Assembly: GCA_030450535.1 (NCBI GenBank)
Contig: JAKDIK010000019.1
Location: forward strand, 1-17,240
Direction of reading: 5' to 3'
DNA from: Propionibacteriaceae bacterium
Lineage (GTDB): Bacteria > Actinomycetota > Actinomycetes > Propionibacteriales > Propionibacteriaceae
Length of the DNA: 17,240 nt
The notes under the pieces are model-generated. The model was not told the DNA's origin, ran no database searches, and saw nothing but the letters and a program-made list of their open reading frames with translations. This document shows, one piece after another, positions 1 to 6,983 of the stretch. The stretch's first letter is position 1. Every line of letters starts with the position of its first letter. A program made the position numbers and the translations under genes.

Positions 1-800
1 GGCGGCTGCACCTGACGATCCTCGCCTGCACGTTCCTGCTGTTCCCCGCGGTCGGGTTCCTGATCGGGTTCGTGCCCGCCGCGATCCTGCCGGCGGCGCT
101 GCTGCCGGGACTCGTCTACACCACCTTGTGCCCCTCGACGGTGCAGAGCTCCATCAACTTCACCTCCATCGCCCGCGGCAACGTGGCGGGGGCGATCGTG
201 AGCGCGTCGGCGTCCAACCTGCTGGGCGTCTTCCTGACGCCCCTGCTGGCGATCGCCCTGATGAATACCACCGGGCAGGCGGCGGTGGGATGGGGCTCGA
301 TCGTCAACCTCATGGGTCAGATCCTGCTGCCGTTCATCCTCGGGCAGTTGTCCCGCCGGTGGACCGCCGACTTCGTGGCCCGCCACAAGAAGCTGCGTCT
401 CTTCGACCAGGCCTCGATCGTTCTGGTCGTCTACGCGGCGTTCTCCGAGGGGATCCGCGAGGGTATCTGGGGCATGGTGTCGCTCGGGGACATCGGCCTG
501 TTGGTCGTCTGCTGCCTGGTCATCCTCGCCGTGATGCTGTGGTTCACCTGGTGGCTGGCACACCGGCTCGGGTTCAGCCGCGAGGACGCCATCGCCATTC
601 AGTTCTGCGGCACGAAGAAATCCCTCGCGACCGGGCTGCCCATGGCGACCGTGCTGTTCGCCGGCCAGCCCATCGGGTTGATCATGCTGCCGCTCATGGT
701 GTTCCACCAGGCCCAGCTCATGGCGTGCTCCTGGCTCGCCTCGCGCTACGCGCAGGATCCGGACGCCGCCGCCCGGCCCGCGACCGGCGACCCGGCCTGA
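1..800 (+). CDS. SBF-like (bile acid:sodium symporter family) transporter, 5' end missing
   Basis: The frame is open from base 3 and stops with TGA at 798-800, so the gene begins before the window and the first visible methionine or valine codons are internal. About 265 residues remain. They form several hydrophobic helices and carry phrases typical of the SBF-like/YfeH branch of bile acid:sodium symporters (PF13593): CPSTVQSSINFTSIARGN in the first half and FCGTKKSLATGLPMA with the hydrophobic end GLIMLPLMVFHQAQL in the second. The family consists of inner-membrane secondary transporters of about 320-330 residues, so roughly the first 60 residues are lost. The substrate is unknown for most members and cannot be read here. 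The gene converges on the carboxymuconolactone-decarboxylase-like gene with only 18 bases between the stop codons and no clear terminator. The family call is firm; bile acid as substrate is not implied. Confidence 0.85.
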   Translation, partial: RLHLTILACTFLLFPAVGFLIGFVPAAILPAALLPGLVYTTLCPSTVQSSINFTSIARGNVAGAIVSASASNLLGVFLTPLLAIALMNTTGQAAVGWGSIVNLMGQILLPFILGQLSRRWTADFVARHKKLRLFDQASIVLVVYAAFSEGIREGIWGMVSLGDIGLLVVCCLVILAVMLWFTWWLAHRLGFSREDAIAIQFCGTKKSLATGLPMATVLFAGQPIGLIMLPLMVFHQAQLMACSWLASRYAQDPDAAARPATGDPA

Positions 801-818
801 CGGCGTTCCGGAGGCGCG

Positions 819-1622
819 TCACGCCTGCTGGCCCTGCGCCGACGCAGCCGCGACGGCGTCCGGATCCAAGTCCTTCACCAGCCGGATCGCATTGATGCCG
901 GCCGGGTAGCCGATGTAGGGGATGCAGTGGACCAGCGCCGCCAGCACCGTTTCGACGCTGTTGCCGGCCCGGAGGTTGCCGAGCGTGTGCGAGCTGATCT
1001 GCGCCGGGGTGTCCCCCAGCGTGGCCAGCACCACGAGCACCACGAGCTCCCGCGTCGCCAGATCGAGGCCCGGGCGGCTCCCGATGTCCCCGAAGGCCCA
1101 CTCGGTGAGCAGGCGCGGAACGGCGTCCGCGAACTCGCCCGGCAGGGACGACATCGCGTCGCGCATCGCCGTGCCGTAGAGCCGCTCCTGCAGGGCGCTG
1201 CCTCGTGCGAACCGCTCCTCGTCGGGCACCGTGCCCTCCCCGGGCAGCGGCAGCTCAATGCCCTGATCGCGCAGCACCTCGTTGAGGACGCCGACCGCAT
1301 TCAGCGTGCGAGGGAAACCGATGAACCCGACACACTGGTAGATCACCTCACGCAGTTCCACCGGCGTGACGCCGACCCGCAGGGCCCCCGCCACGTGGCC
1401 GCGCAGCTGCGGCAACGCCTGCAGCGTCGTCAGCACCGCCACGGTGAGGATTTCCCGCGTGCGGTGATCGAGGTCGCCGATGCGGAACACATCGCCGAAG
1501 ATGACCTTCCGCAGAATGTCGCCCAGCTCCGGATCGTCGGCGTTCAGCGCCGGCTCGCCCGGCCCGAAGAGGGCGTGATAGGTCTCATCGGCCAGGTCCT
1601 TGCGGGTCCGCTCGTTGCTCAT
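819..1622 (-). CDS. Tandem carboxymuconolactone decarboxylase (CMD)-fold protein
   Basis: The 267-residue soluble protein has two CMD-like halves (PF02627). The first runs from about residue 35 to 120, with RTREILTVAVLTTLQAL, then RGHVAGALRVGVTPVELREVIYQC, then GFPRTLNAV. The second runs from about 165 to 255, with TRELVVLVVLATLGD, then SSHTLGNLRAG, then VHCIPYIGYPAGINA. Each half keeps a single cysteine (C97, C233) where AhpD-type peroxidases have CxxC, so an alkylhydroperoxidase role is unlikely. Family members include gamma-carboxymuconolactone decarboxylase, but many tandem forms are uncharacterised and several act in redox or quinone-related chemistry. The ATG is preceded by CTGGAG at a suitable distance. 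The gene starts 45 bases after the O-methyltransferase gene on the same strand, so the two may be co-transcribed. The fold is confident; the reaction is unknown. Confidence 0.85.
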   Translation of the reverse strand: MSNERTRKDLADETYHALFGPGEPALNADDPELGDILRKVIFGDVFRIGDLDHRTREILTVAVLTTLQALPQLRGHVAGALRVGVTPVELREVIYQCVGFIGFPRTLNAVGVLNEVLRDQGIELPLPGEGTVPDEERFARGSALQERLYGTAMRDAMSSLPGEFADAVPRLLTEWAFGDIGSRPGLDLATRELVVLVVLATLGDTPAQISSHTLGNLRAGNSVETVLAALVHCIPYIGYPAGINAIRLVKDLDPDAVAAASAQGQQA

Positions 1623-1667
1623 GGCTCCAGCCTGCCAGAGCTGCCGGCCCGGGGGGCACCCGGGAAA

Positions 1668-2327
1668 TCAGCGACGCAAAGCGATCGCGATCCCGTCCCA
1701 CCCCTTGGGGCCCAGGGTCTGCAGCGCGGTTGCGTCCCAACGCTCATCGGACGCCAGCGCCGCGAGCGCCGCTCGCGCGCCGGCCGCGTCCGGATCGGAC
1801 GCCGCCGCGTCCGCCACCCGTCCGCCCCGGACGACGTTGTCGAGCACGAGCACAGCGCCCGGCCGGGTGAGCTCCGCTGCACGGTCGAGATAGGTGGGCA
1901 GGGACGCCTTGTCGGCGTCGATGAAGACCAGGTCGAACGGCGCCTCCCCGCGCTCGACCATCAGCGCGGACGTCCGCTCGGCCGGCCCGCACAGGATGTC
2001 CACCCACGCCGAGACGCCGGCGTCCGTCAGGTGCCGACGGGCGAGTGTCGCGTTGTCGCGGTCGAGCTCCAGCGACACGACGCGTCCGGCCGGTCCTACC
2101 GCGCGGGCCAGCCAGATCGTCGAATAGCCCGCCAGCGTGCCGAATTCCAGGACGCGACGGGCGCCTCGGATCAGGGCCAGGAGGTGCAGCAGCTTGCCCA
2201 GCGTGGGTGCCACCTCGATGCCGGGGCTGGTCACCTCAGTCGAGGTGCGCGCGTCCGCCAACGCCGCGTCCTCGGCGACGAGCGTGGTCAGCTGCGCGTC
2301 CACCGCGGCGATCCGGGCCTCGTCCAT
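1668..2327 (-). CDS. Class I SAM-dependent O-methyltransferase (caffeoyl-CoA OMT-like)
   Basis: The 219-residue protein matches the methyltransferase_3 family (PF01596). An N-terminal helical part includes TSPGIEVAPTLGKLLHLL. The SAM-binding motif I is RVLEFGTLAGYSTIWLA (about 58-74), and an acidic residue ends strand 2 in VVSLELDRD. The metal- and substrate-binding residues lie in FDLVFIDADK (D137, D139) and VLDNVVRGGRV (D163, N164). About 220 residues is the normal family length. Members methylate catechol-type hydroxyls with a divalent cation, and many bacterial ones have no known substrate. The gene lies 85 bases after metG and 45 bases before the CMD-like gene on the same strand, suggesting read-through from metG, but nothing links it to translation. 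The ATG at 2327 is the first in-frame start and has only a weak GGGA ribosome site. The family is certain and the substrate unknown. Confidence 0.9.
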   Translation of the reverse strand: MDEARIAAVDAQLTTLVAEDAALADARTSTEVTSPGIEVAPTLGKLLHLLALIRGARRVLEFGTLAGYSTIWLARAVGPAGRVVSLELDRDNATLARRHLTDAGVSAWVDILCGPAERTSALMVERGEAPFDLVFIDADKASLPTYLDRAAELTRPGAVLVLDNVVRGGRVADAAASDPDAAGARAALAALASDERWDATALQTLGPKGWDGIAIALRR

Positions 2328-2412
2328 GACTCATGGTCCCACAGCCACGCCTACGCATCCGGCGGGGAACTCGACCGCCGCGCTCGCTGGGCCGATCGTA
2401 CGGACTCCCCTG

Positions 2413-4206
2413 TCAGCCCGCCGGCGTCACCGGGGCCCAGTCCGGCCCGGTGCGACCCAACGCTTCATCGAGCTTGGCGAAGATCGGCGTCGGTTTGGCC
2501 AGGGGCGTCCCGACCGCGATCGGACGCGACTCCCACCGCGCCTGCTCGCTCGCGTAGTCGCCCATGAGCACGGGGTAGTCCGGGCCGCCCTCCTCCGAAA
2601 CCGTTACGATCTCGGGCTGAGCCGCCCAAACACCTTCCCCGCCGAGCGCCTCGAAGACCTTCTGCGCCGCGTGCGGCATGAACGGGGTCAGCAACGTGTT
2701 GGCGTCGCTGACGACCTGCAGCGCCACGTGCAGGATGGTGTCGCGGCGCGCCGGATCATCCTTGCGCTTCCACGGCTCTTCGTCGGAGAGGTACTTGTTC
2801 GCCAGCGACACCAGCCGCATCGCCTCCGTGATGGCCTGCTTGAAGCGCGCCCGCCCCAGCAGCTCGCCGACGGTGCCGAAGGCCGCCCCGGACGCCGCCA
2901 GCAGCGCCCGGTCGGCGTCGGTGAGCTCGGCCGCGGCCGGAATCGACCCGACGTTCTTGTGCGCCATGGAGATCGACCGGTTGACGAGGTTGCCCCACTC
3001 GTTGGCCAGCTCGAAGTTCACGCGGCGGACGAACTCGTCCCACGTGAAGTCGGTGTCCTGGTTCTCGGGACCGGCGACGGCGATGTAGTAGCGCAGCGCG
3101 TCCGGGCCGAAGTCGCGCAGGAAGTCACCGACGTAGATCACGTGCCCGCGCGAGGAGGCGAGCTTGGAGCCTGACATCGTCAGGAACTCGCTGCTGACGA
3201 TCTCGGTGGGCAGGTCGAGGCGTCCGAACGCGCTCGGCTCGCCGCCGCGGGAGCCCTCGCCGTTCGCGCCGGTCAGGATCCCCGGCCAGATCACCGTGTG
3301 AAACGTGATGTTGTCCTTGCCCATGAAGTAGAAGGACTCCGCCTGATCACCCGTCCACCACTTCGCCCAGGCGTCGGGCTCACCGATGCGGCGCGCCCAC
3401 TCGACCGACGCCGAGAAGTAGCCGATCACCGCGTCGAACCACACGTAGATGCGCTTCATCGACTCGTTCTCCCACTCCGGCAGCGGGATCGGGACGCCCC
3501 AGTCGAGGTCGCGCGTGATGGCGCGCGGCTTGAGCTCCTTCGCGAACTCCCGGCTGAACCGGATGACATTCGGACGCCAGTCGTCGCGCGTCTCCAGCCA
3601 GCTCTGCAGCGCGTCGGCCAGCGCCGGCAGGTCGAGGAAGAAGTGCTCGGTCTCGACGAAGTCGGGCACCTCGCCGTTGATGCGGCTGCGGGGGTTGATG
3701 AGATCGATCGGATCGAGCTGGCGTCCGCAGTTGTCGCACTGGTCGCCGCGCGCGCCATCGAAACCGCACAGCGGACAGGTGCCCTCGATGTAGCGGTCGG
3801 CCAGCGTGCGCCCGGTGGACGGCGACAGCGCGCCCATCTGGCGTTCCGCGACGACGTAGCCGTTGCGGTACAGCGCCGAGAACAACTCCTGGACGACGGC
3901 GCGGTGGTTGAGCGTCGTGGTGCGGGTGTAGAGGTCGTAGGACAGGCCCAGGGCCTGCAGATCCTCGACGATGACCCGGTGGTACTTGTCGGCGGTCTCG
4001 CGCGCGGTGAGGCCCTCGGCGTCCGCCTTCACCTGGATGGCCGTGCCGTGCTCGTCAGTCCCCGACACCATGAGGACGTCCGCCCCTGCCATGCGCTGGT
4101 AGCGGGAGAAGACGTCCGCAGGCACGGCAAAGCCGGAGACGTGCCCGATGTGGCGCGGGCCGTTGGCATAGGGCCAGGCTGCGCAGGCGAGGATCCGAGT
4201 GGTCAT
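2413..4206 (-). CDS. metG: Methionyl-tRNA synthetase
   Basis: This enzyme charges tRNA-Met with methionine in the cytoplasm. The 597-residue protein has the class I HIGH motif at 19-22, inside a Rossmann domain starting AAWPYANGPRHIGHVSG. The connective domain has a single zinc knuckle, C144-x2-C147-x9-C157-x2-C160. The conserved GKDNITFHTVIWP is at 296-308. The KMSKS loop appears as KLASS (348-352) in SGSKLASSRGH, a permitted variant for actinobacteria. A helical anticodon-binding domain starting near VNFELANEWGNLVNRS follows. There is no C-terminal EMAP/tRNA-binding domain. An in-frame GTG 36 bases upstream is rejected because a TAGAAT -10 box lies exactly 7 bases before ATG 4206, implying a leaderless message starting here. 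The gene is divergent from pit and first in a run with the O-methyltransferase and CMD-like genes. Confidence 0.98.
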   Translation of the reverse strand: MTTRILACAAWPYANGPRHIGHVSGFAVPADVFSRYQRMAGADVLMVSGTDEHGTAIQVKADAEGLTARETADKYHRVIVEDLQALGLSYDLYTRTTTLNHRAVVQELFSALYRNGYVVAERQMGALSPSTGRTLADRYIEGTCPLCGFDGARGDQCDNCGRQLDPIDLINPRSRINGEVPDFVETEHFFLDLPALADALQSWLETRDDWRPNVIRFSREFAKELKPRAITRDLDWGVPIPLPEWENESMKRIYVWFDAVIGYFSASVEWARRIGEPDAWAKWWTGDQAESFYFMGKDNITFHTVIWPGILTGANGEGSRGGEPSAFGRLDLPTEIVSSEFLTMSGSKLASSRGHVIYVGDFLRDFGPDALRYYIAVAGPENQDTDFTWDEFVRRVNFELANEWGNLVNRSISMAHKNVGSIPAAAELTDADRALLAASGAAFGTVGELLGRARFKQAITEAMRLVSLANKYLSDEEPWKRKDDPARRDTILHVALQVVSDANTLLTPFMPHAAQKVFEALGGEGVWAAQPEIVTVSEEGGPDYPVLMGDYASEQARWESRPIAVGTPLAKPTPIFAKLDEALGRTGPDWAPVTPAG

Positions 4207-4213
4207 GCCCGCG

Positions 4214-4219
4214 ATTCTA
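4214..4219 (-). promoter_or_regulatory. -10 box of a leaderless metG promoter
   Basis: Read on the minus strand, TAGAAT is followed by seven bases (CGCGGGC) and then the metG ATG at 4206. In actinobacteria a TAnnnT hexamer 6-8 bases before the start codon usually marks a leaderless transcript starting at that codon. No ribosome-binding site is present, which agrees. No good -35 hexamer is seen. This element decides the metG start. Confidence 0.5.
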
Positions 4220-4295
4220 GGGCAGCGGGGTCCTGCGCCCACGCGCTACGCCCTCCCCCGGGACCCACGGCAACAAGCCGCCGACATGTCCATCG

Positions 4296-4302
4296 GGTGA
4301 AC
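4296..4302 (-). promoter_or_regulatory. PHO-box-like GTTCACC unit before pit
   Basis: GGTGAAC on the plus strand is an exact GTTCACC on the minus strand, the core word of the 11-base direct-repeat unit bound by PhoP in Streptomyces. It overlaps where the pit -35 should lie, about 20 bases before the proposed -10 box. It also forms part of a small inverted repeat, CGGGTG at 4294-4299 with CACCCG at 4309-4314. Only one exact unit is visible, and neighbouring 11-base windows match poorly, so the assignment is tentative. Confidence 0.3.
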
Positions 4303-4321
4303 GTTCGACACCCGACAGGTT

Positions 4322-4327
4322 TACGCT
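4322..4327 (+). promoter_or_regulatory. -10 box of a leaderless pit promoter
   Basis: TACGCT ends six bases before the GTG start at 4334, and no real Shine-Dalgarno sequence precedes that codon. The arrangement matches the TAnnnT spacing of leaderless actinobacterial genes. The same TACGCT plus six bases plus GTG is found before the CNNM-type gene at 15425, which strengthens both calls. Confidence 0.42.
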
Positions 4328-4333
4328 CAAGGC

Positions 4334-5542
4334 GTGAGCGCCGAGTTGGTCCTCCTGATCCTGGTCGTGGCGACGGCCCTCGTTTTCGATTTCACGAACG
4401 GGTTCCACGACACCGCGAACGCGATGGCCACGTCCATCGCCACCAAGGCGCTGACCCCCCGGTTCGCCGTCGCCCTGTGCGCCGTGCTCAACCTGGTGGG
4501 CGCGTTCCTGAGCGTGGAGGTGGCCCTCACGGTCACCAACGCGATCATCACCATCCAGAACCCCGACGGGACGCCGAAGCAGGAGCTGCTCGCCGACGGC
4601 GGGCACGCGCTACTGCTCGTCCTGCTGGCGGGCCTCGGCGGAGCCATCGTGTGGAACCTCTTCACGTGGCTGCGGGGGCTGCCGTCGAGCTCGTCACATG
4701 CCATGTTCGGTGGGCTCATCGGCTCGACCATCGCCGGCCTTGGTGTCGGCGCGGTCACGTGGGTGGGCACCGGCTCGAAGCTGAACGGGGTCGTCGGCAA
4801 GGTGATCCTGCCCGGCTTGGCGTCCCCCGTCATCGCCACCCTGGTGGCGACGGTCGGCACGTGGCTGGTGTTCCGGATAGCCCGCGGCGTCGCCGAGTCG
4901 GCGATGAACACCGGCTTCAGGTGGGGCCAGATCAGCACGGCGTCGCTGGTGTCCCTGGCGCACGGCGCCAACGACGCGCAGAAGACGATGGGCGTCATCA
5001 CGCTCGCCCTCATCGGTGCCGGCGCCTGGACCGACACCGCCTCGATTCCCCTGTGGGTCAAGATCGCCTGCGCCGTCGCCATCGCGAGCGGCACGTGGCT
5101 GGGCGGCTGGCGGATCATCCGCACCATGGGCAAGGGTCTCGTGGAGCTCTCGCCGCCGCAGGGCATGGCCGCCGAGGCGGCGTCCGCGGCAGTGATCCTC
5201 TCCAGCAGCCAGCTCGGCTTCGCGCTGTCGACCACGCACGTGGCCACCGGGTCGATCCTGGGGTCCGGTCTGGGCCGGCCGGGTGCGCAGGTCCGGTGGG
5301 CGGTGGCCGGCCGGATGGCCCTGGCCTGGCTCATCACGCTGCCGTCTTCGGCGGCGGTCGGCGCGCTGCTGTGGTACGCGAGCGCGGGACTCGGCGTCGT
5401 GTTCGGGCCGATCTTCATCGTGGCCGTCATGGTCACGCTGGGGGTGTGGATGTGGTTGCACGCGCAGCGCGACGCCGTCGACCCCGACAACGTGAACGAC
5501 GCGTGGACGGCCGAGCCCGCCCCCGAGAAGGCGGTGGCGTGA
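4334..5542 (+). CDS. pit: PiT family inorganic phosphate transporter
   Basis: This 402-residue integral membrane protein imports metal-phosphate complexes with protons or other cations. Both halves of the internally duplicated PiT family (PF01384) are visible. The N-terminal repeat has FDFTNGFHDTANAMATSIATKAL (about 18-40), then GLPSSSSHAMFGGLIGSTIAG (about 115-135). The second repeat has SLVSLAHGANDAQKTMGVITLALIG (205-228) and GFALSTTHVATGSILGSGLGR (295-315). The size fits the short actinobacterial Pit group. The start is GTG 4334, directly behind a -10 box. The gene is divergent from metG, and its TGA shares one base with the ATG of a small membrane protein, so the two are translationally coupled. 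A GTTCACC word upstream hints at PhoP control. Whether the ion is only phosphate or metal phosphate cannot be told from sequence. Confidence 0.97.
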   Translation: MSAELVLLILVVATALVFDFTNGFHDTANAMATSIATKALTPRFAVALCAVLNLVGAFLSVEVALTVTNAIITIQNPDGTPKQELLADGGHALLLVLLAGLGGAIVWNLFTWLRGLPSSSSHAMFGGLIGSTIAGLGVGAVTWVGTGSKLNGVVGKVILPGLASPVIATLVATVGTWLVFRIARGVAESAMNTGFRWGQISTASLVSLAHGANDAQKTMGVITLALIGAGAWTDTASIPLWVKIACAVAIASGTWLGGWRIIRTMGKGLVELSPPQGMAAEAASAAVILSSSQLGFALSTTHVATGSILGSGLGRPGAQVRWAVAGRMALAWLITLPSSAAVGALLWYASAGLGVVFGPIFIVAVMVTLGVWMWLHAQRDAVDPDNVNDAWTAEPAPEKAVA

Positions 5543-5763
5543 TGGATCAGCTCCTGGCAGCCCTGGACGCGGTGTGGCGCGTCCTGCTCATCGGCCTGCT
5601 GCTCGGTGCGGGCCTGCCCGCCCTGTTCAGCCTCGGCGTCCGCCAGCAGGCGCATGGGTTCCGTGCGTCTGCCTTCGCGGCGTACGCGGTGGTGGGCCTC
5701 GCCGTCGTGCTCGGCATCGCGGGCATCGTCGCCCACGGGCTGGGCGTCAAGCTGTTCGCGTGA
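5542..5763 (+). CDS. Small two-helix membrane protein coupled to pit
   Basis: The 73-residue protein starts at the ATG that overlaps the pit stop (TGATG), with GAGAAGG just upstream as a likely ribosome site. It has one hydrophobic segment at about 13-34 (VWRVLLIGLLLGAGLPALFSLGV) and a second at about 45-70 (FAAYAVVGLAVVLGIAGIVAHGLGV), joined by a short basic loop with RQQAHGFRAS. There is no signal peptidase or lipoprotein site. A small membrane protein next to pit is a recurring arrangement in actinobacteria; the mycobacterial pitA neighbour Rv0544c is the example I recall. The overlap suggests a subunit-like or accessory role for Pit, but no function is established. The reading frame is credible because of its length, hydrophobicity and coupling. 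Confidence 0.8.
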   Translation: MDQLLAALDAVWRVLLIGLLLGAGLPALFSLGVRQQAHGFRASAFAAYAVVGLAVVLGIAGIVAHGLGVKLFA

Positions 5764-5782
5764 GAGTGCTGGCGCGACGTGC

Positions 5783-6853
5783 TCAGGCGAGCGCGGCGTA
5801 ACCGGGCTCGATCACCTCGCGGATGAGGCGTTCGCGCTCGGGATGGGGCAGGAAGGCCGCGCGCATGGCGTCCACGGTGAACCGGCGCAGGTCCTGCGCG
5901 CCATAGCCGAAGGCGTCCACCAGCAGCCCCATCTCACGGCTCGGTGACGTACGGCTCATGAGGCGGTTGTCGCAGTTGACCGTGACGACGAACCCGAGGC
6001 GCTCCAGCAGCCCGAAAGGATGCTCGGCCACCGTCGTGCACACCCCGGTCTGCACGTTGGAGGTGGGGCTCAGCTCGAGGGGGATGCGCCGGTCGCGCAC
6101 CCAGGTCGCCACCGGGCCAAGCGACCAGCCGTCGCCGTCGGGAGCGATGTCTTCCACGAGCCGTGCGCCGTGACCGAGCCGCAGTGCCCCCTCCGCGATG
6201 GCGCCGGCGATGGACGCCACCCCAGCGGCCTCGCCGGCGTGGATCGTCACCGGCACGAGGTGGTCAGCCAAGTAGGCGAACGTCTCGTGGTGCCCGCTGG
6301 CCGGAAAGCCGTCCTCGGGGCCGGCGAGGTCGAACCCGACGACGAGGTCGTCTCCGCCGGCGAGGGCGAGGTCGGCGACCTCCCGGCTCGGCGGGGTGTG
6401 CCGCAGCGAGGTCACGAGCTGCCGGGCGACCATCGGCGTGCCGGACGCCTCGGCCTCCGCCATCCCCGCGCGGAGTCCTGCACCGACGGCCGCGACGGCC
6501 TCGGCCAGGGACAGCCCCGCCGCCGTGTGTTGCTCCGGCGCCCACCGTGCTTCGCCGTAGACGACGCCGTCGGCCGCCAGATCCACCACCCACTCGCGTG
6601 CGACCCGTTCGAGGTGCTCAGCCGTCTGCATCACCGCGATGGTGTGGACGAAGGTCTCGAGGTAGTCCACGAGCGTGCCCGACTCCGCGGCGGCATAGAA
6701 CCAAGTGGCCAGGGAGTCAGGCTCGGCTGCCGGCAGCGGATGAGAGATCTCGCTGGCGATGTCGAACACGGTCGAGGCGCGCAGTCCGCCGTCGAGGTGG
6801 TCGTGCAGGACGACCTTGGGCAACCCGCGGATGGTCTCGGTGCCCAGCCCCAT
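5783..6853 (-). CDS. add: Adenosine deaminase
   Basis: This cytosolic zinc enzyme converts adenosine and deoxyadenosine to inosine and deoxyinosine in purine salvage. The 356-residue protein has every family landmark: LHDHLDGGLR with zinc ligands H17 and H19, GFDLAGPEDGFP (173-184), TIHAGEAAG with ligand H205 and catalytic E208, RLGHGARL with H228, LELSPTSNVQTG (259-270), and VTVNCDNRLMSRTS with ligand D295. The residue after D295 is Asn rather than the Asp of animal enzymes, which is usual in actinobacteria; the Cys before it is less usual. GAGGAG lies about 7 bases before ATG 6853. The gene is last in the nucleoside operon, 130 bases behind cdd, with a repeat element in that gap. It may therefore have its own promoter or control. 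It converges with the pit pair, with 19 bases between stop codons. Confidence 0.96.
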   Translation of the reverse strand: MGLGTETIRGLPKVVLHDHLDGGLRASTVFDIASEISHPLPAAEPDSLATWFYAAAESGTLVDYLETFVHTIAVMQTAEHLERVAREWVVDLAADGVVYGEARWAPEQHTAAGLSLAEAVAAVGAGLRAGMAEAEASGTPMVARQLVTSLRHTPPSREVADLALAGGDDLVVGFDLAGPEDGFPASGHHETFAYLADHLVPVTIHAGEAAGVASIAGAIAEGALRLGHGARLVEDIAPDGDGWSLGPVATWVRDRRIPLELSPTSNVQTGVCTTVAEHPFGLLERLGFVVTVNCDNRLMSRTSPSREMGLLVDAFGYGAQDLRRFTVDAMRAAFLPHPERERLIREVIEPGYAALA

Positions 6854-6904
6854 GGGGATCTCCTCACTGTTTTCGTCGAGTGCCGCCCCGGCGGGGAGGT
6901 CACG

Positions 6905-6968
6905 TTTCTGACATAGCGTTCACGCGCACGTGCGAAGAATCGCTATGTCAGAAAACCTATGTCAGAAA
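6905..6968. repeat. Triple-copy 12-mer element (inverted plus tandem) between cdd and add
   Basis: TTTCTGACATAGCG at 6905-6918 is the perfect reverse complement of CGCTATGTCAGAAA at 6941-6954, giving 14-bp arms around a 22-base centre. The centre holds the palindrome CGCACGTGCG (6925-6934). A third copy, CTATGTCAGAAA, follows at 6957-6968, exactly 14 bases after the second in tandem. The repeated unit is two-thirds A/T in a stretch of about 70% GC. Arm ends run TTT to AAA, the opposite of an intrinsic terminator. I read it as a protein-binding site (operator) for add, or less likely a small repeated element of the genome. No function is proven. Confidence 0.85.
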
Positions 6969-6983
6969 GCCGGGCCTGCCCCG

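Noticed and set aside
819..1622. Alkylhydroperoxidase AhpD
   Set aside because: Neither repeat has the required CxxC with its partner His; each has a single Cys.
4207..4242. Longer metG start at GTG 4242
   Set aside because: The 12 added residues are not family-like, and the -10 box TAGAAT lies inside that extension, 7 bases before ATG 4206.
3298..5763. An 821-codon plus-strand open frame across metG and pit
   Set aside because: It is antisense to metG and out of frame with pit over most of its length, with low-complexity composition; only its last part coincides with the small membrane protein.
6883..6894. Short palindrome CCGCCCCGGCGG upstream of add
   Set aside because: A 5-bp GC stem with a two-base loop is expected often by chance in this base composition.
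6905..6968. The cdd-add inverted repeat as an intrinsic terminator or a miniature transposon
   Set aside because: Arm ends run TTT to AAA instead of ending in a T-run on either strand, and no target-site duplication is seen beside either the 14-bp arms or the outer copies.
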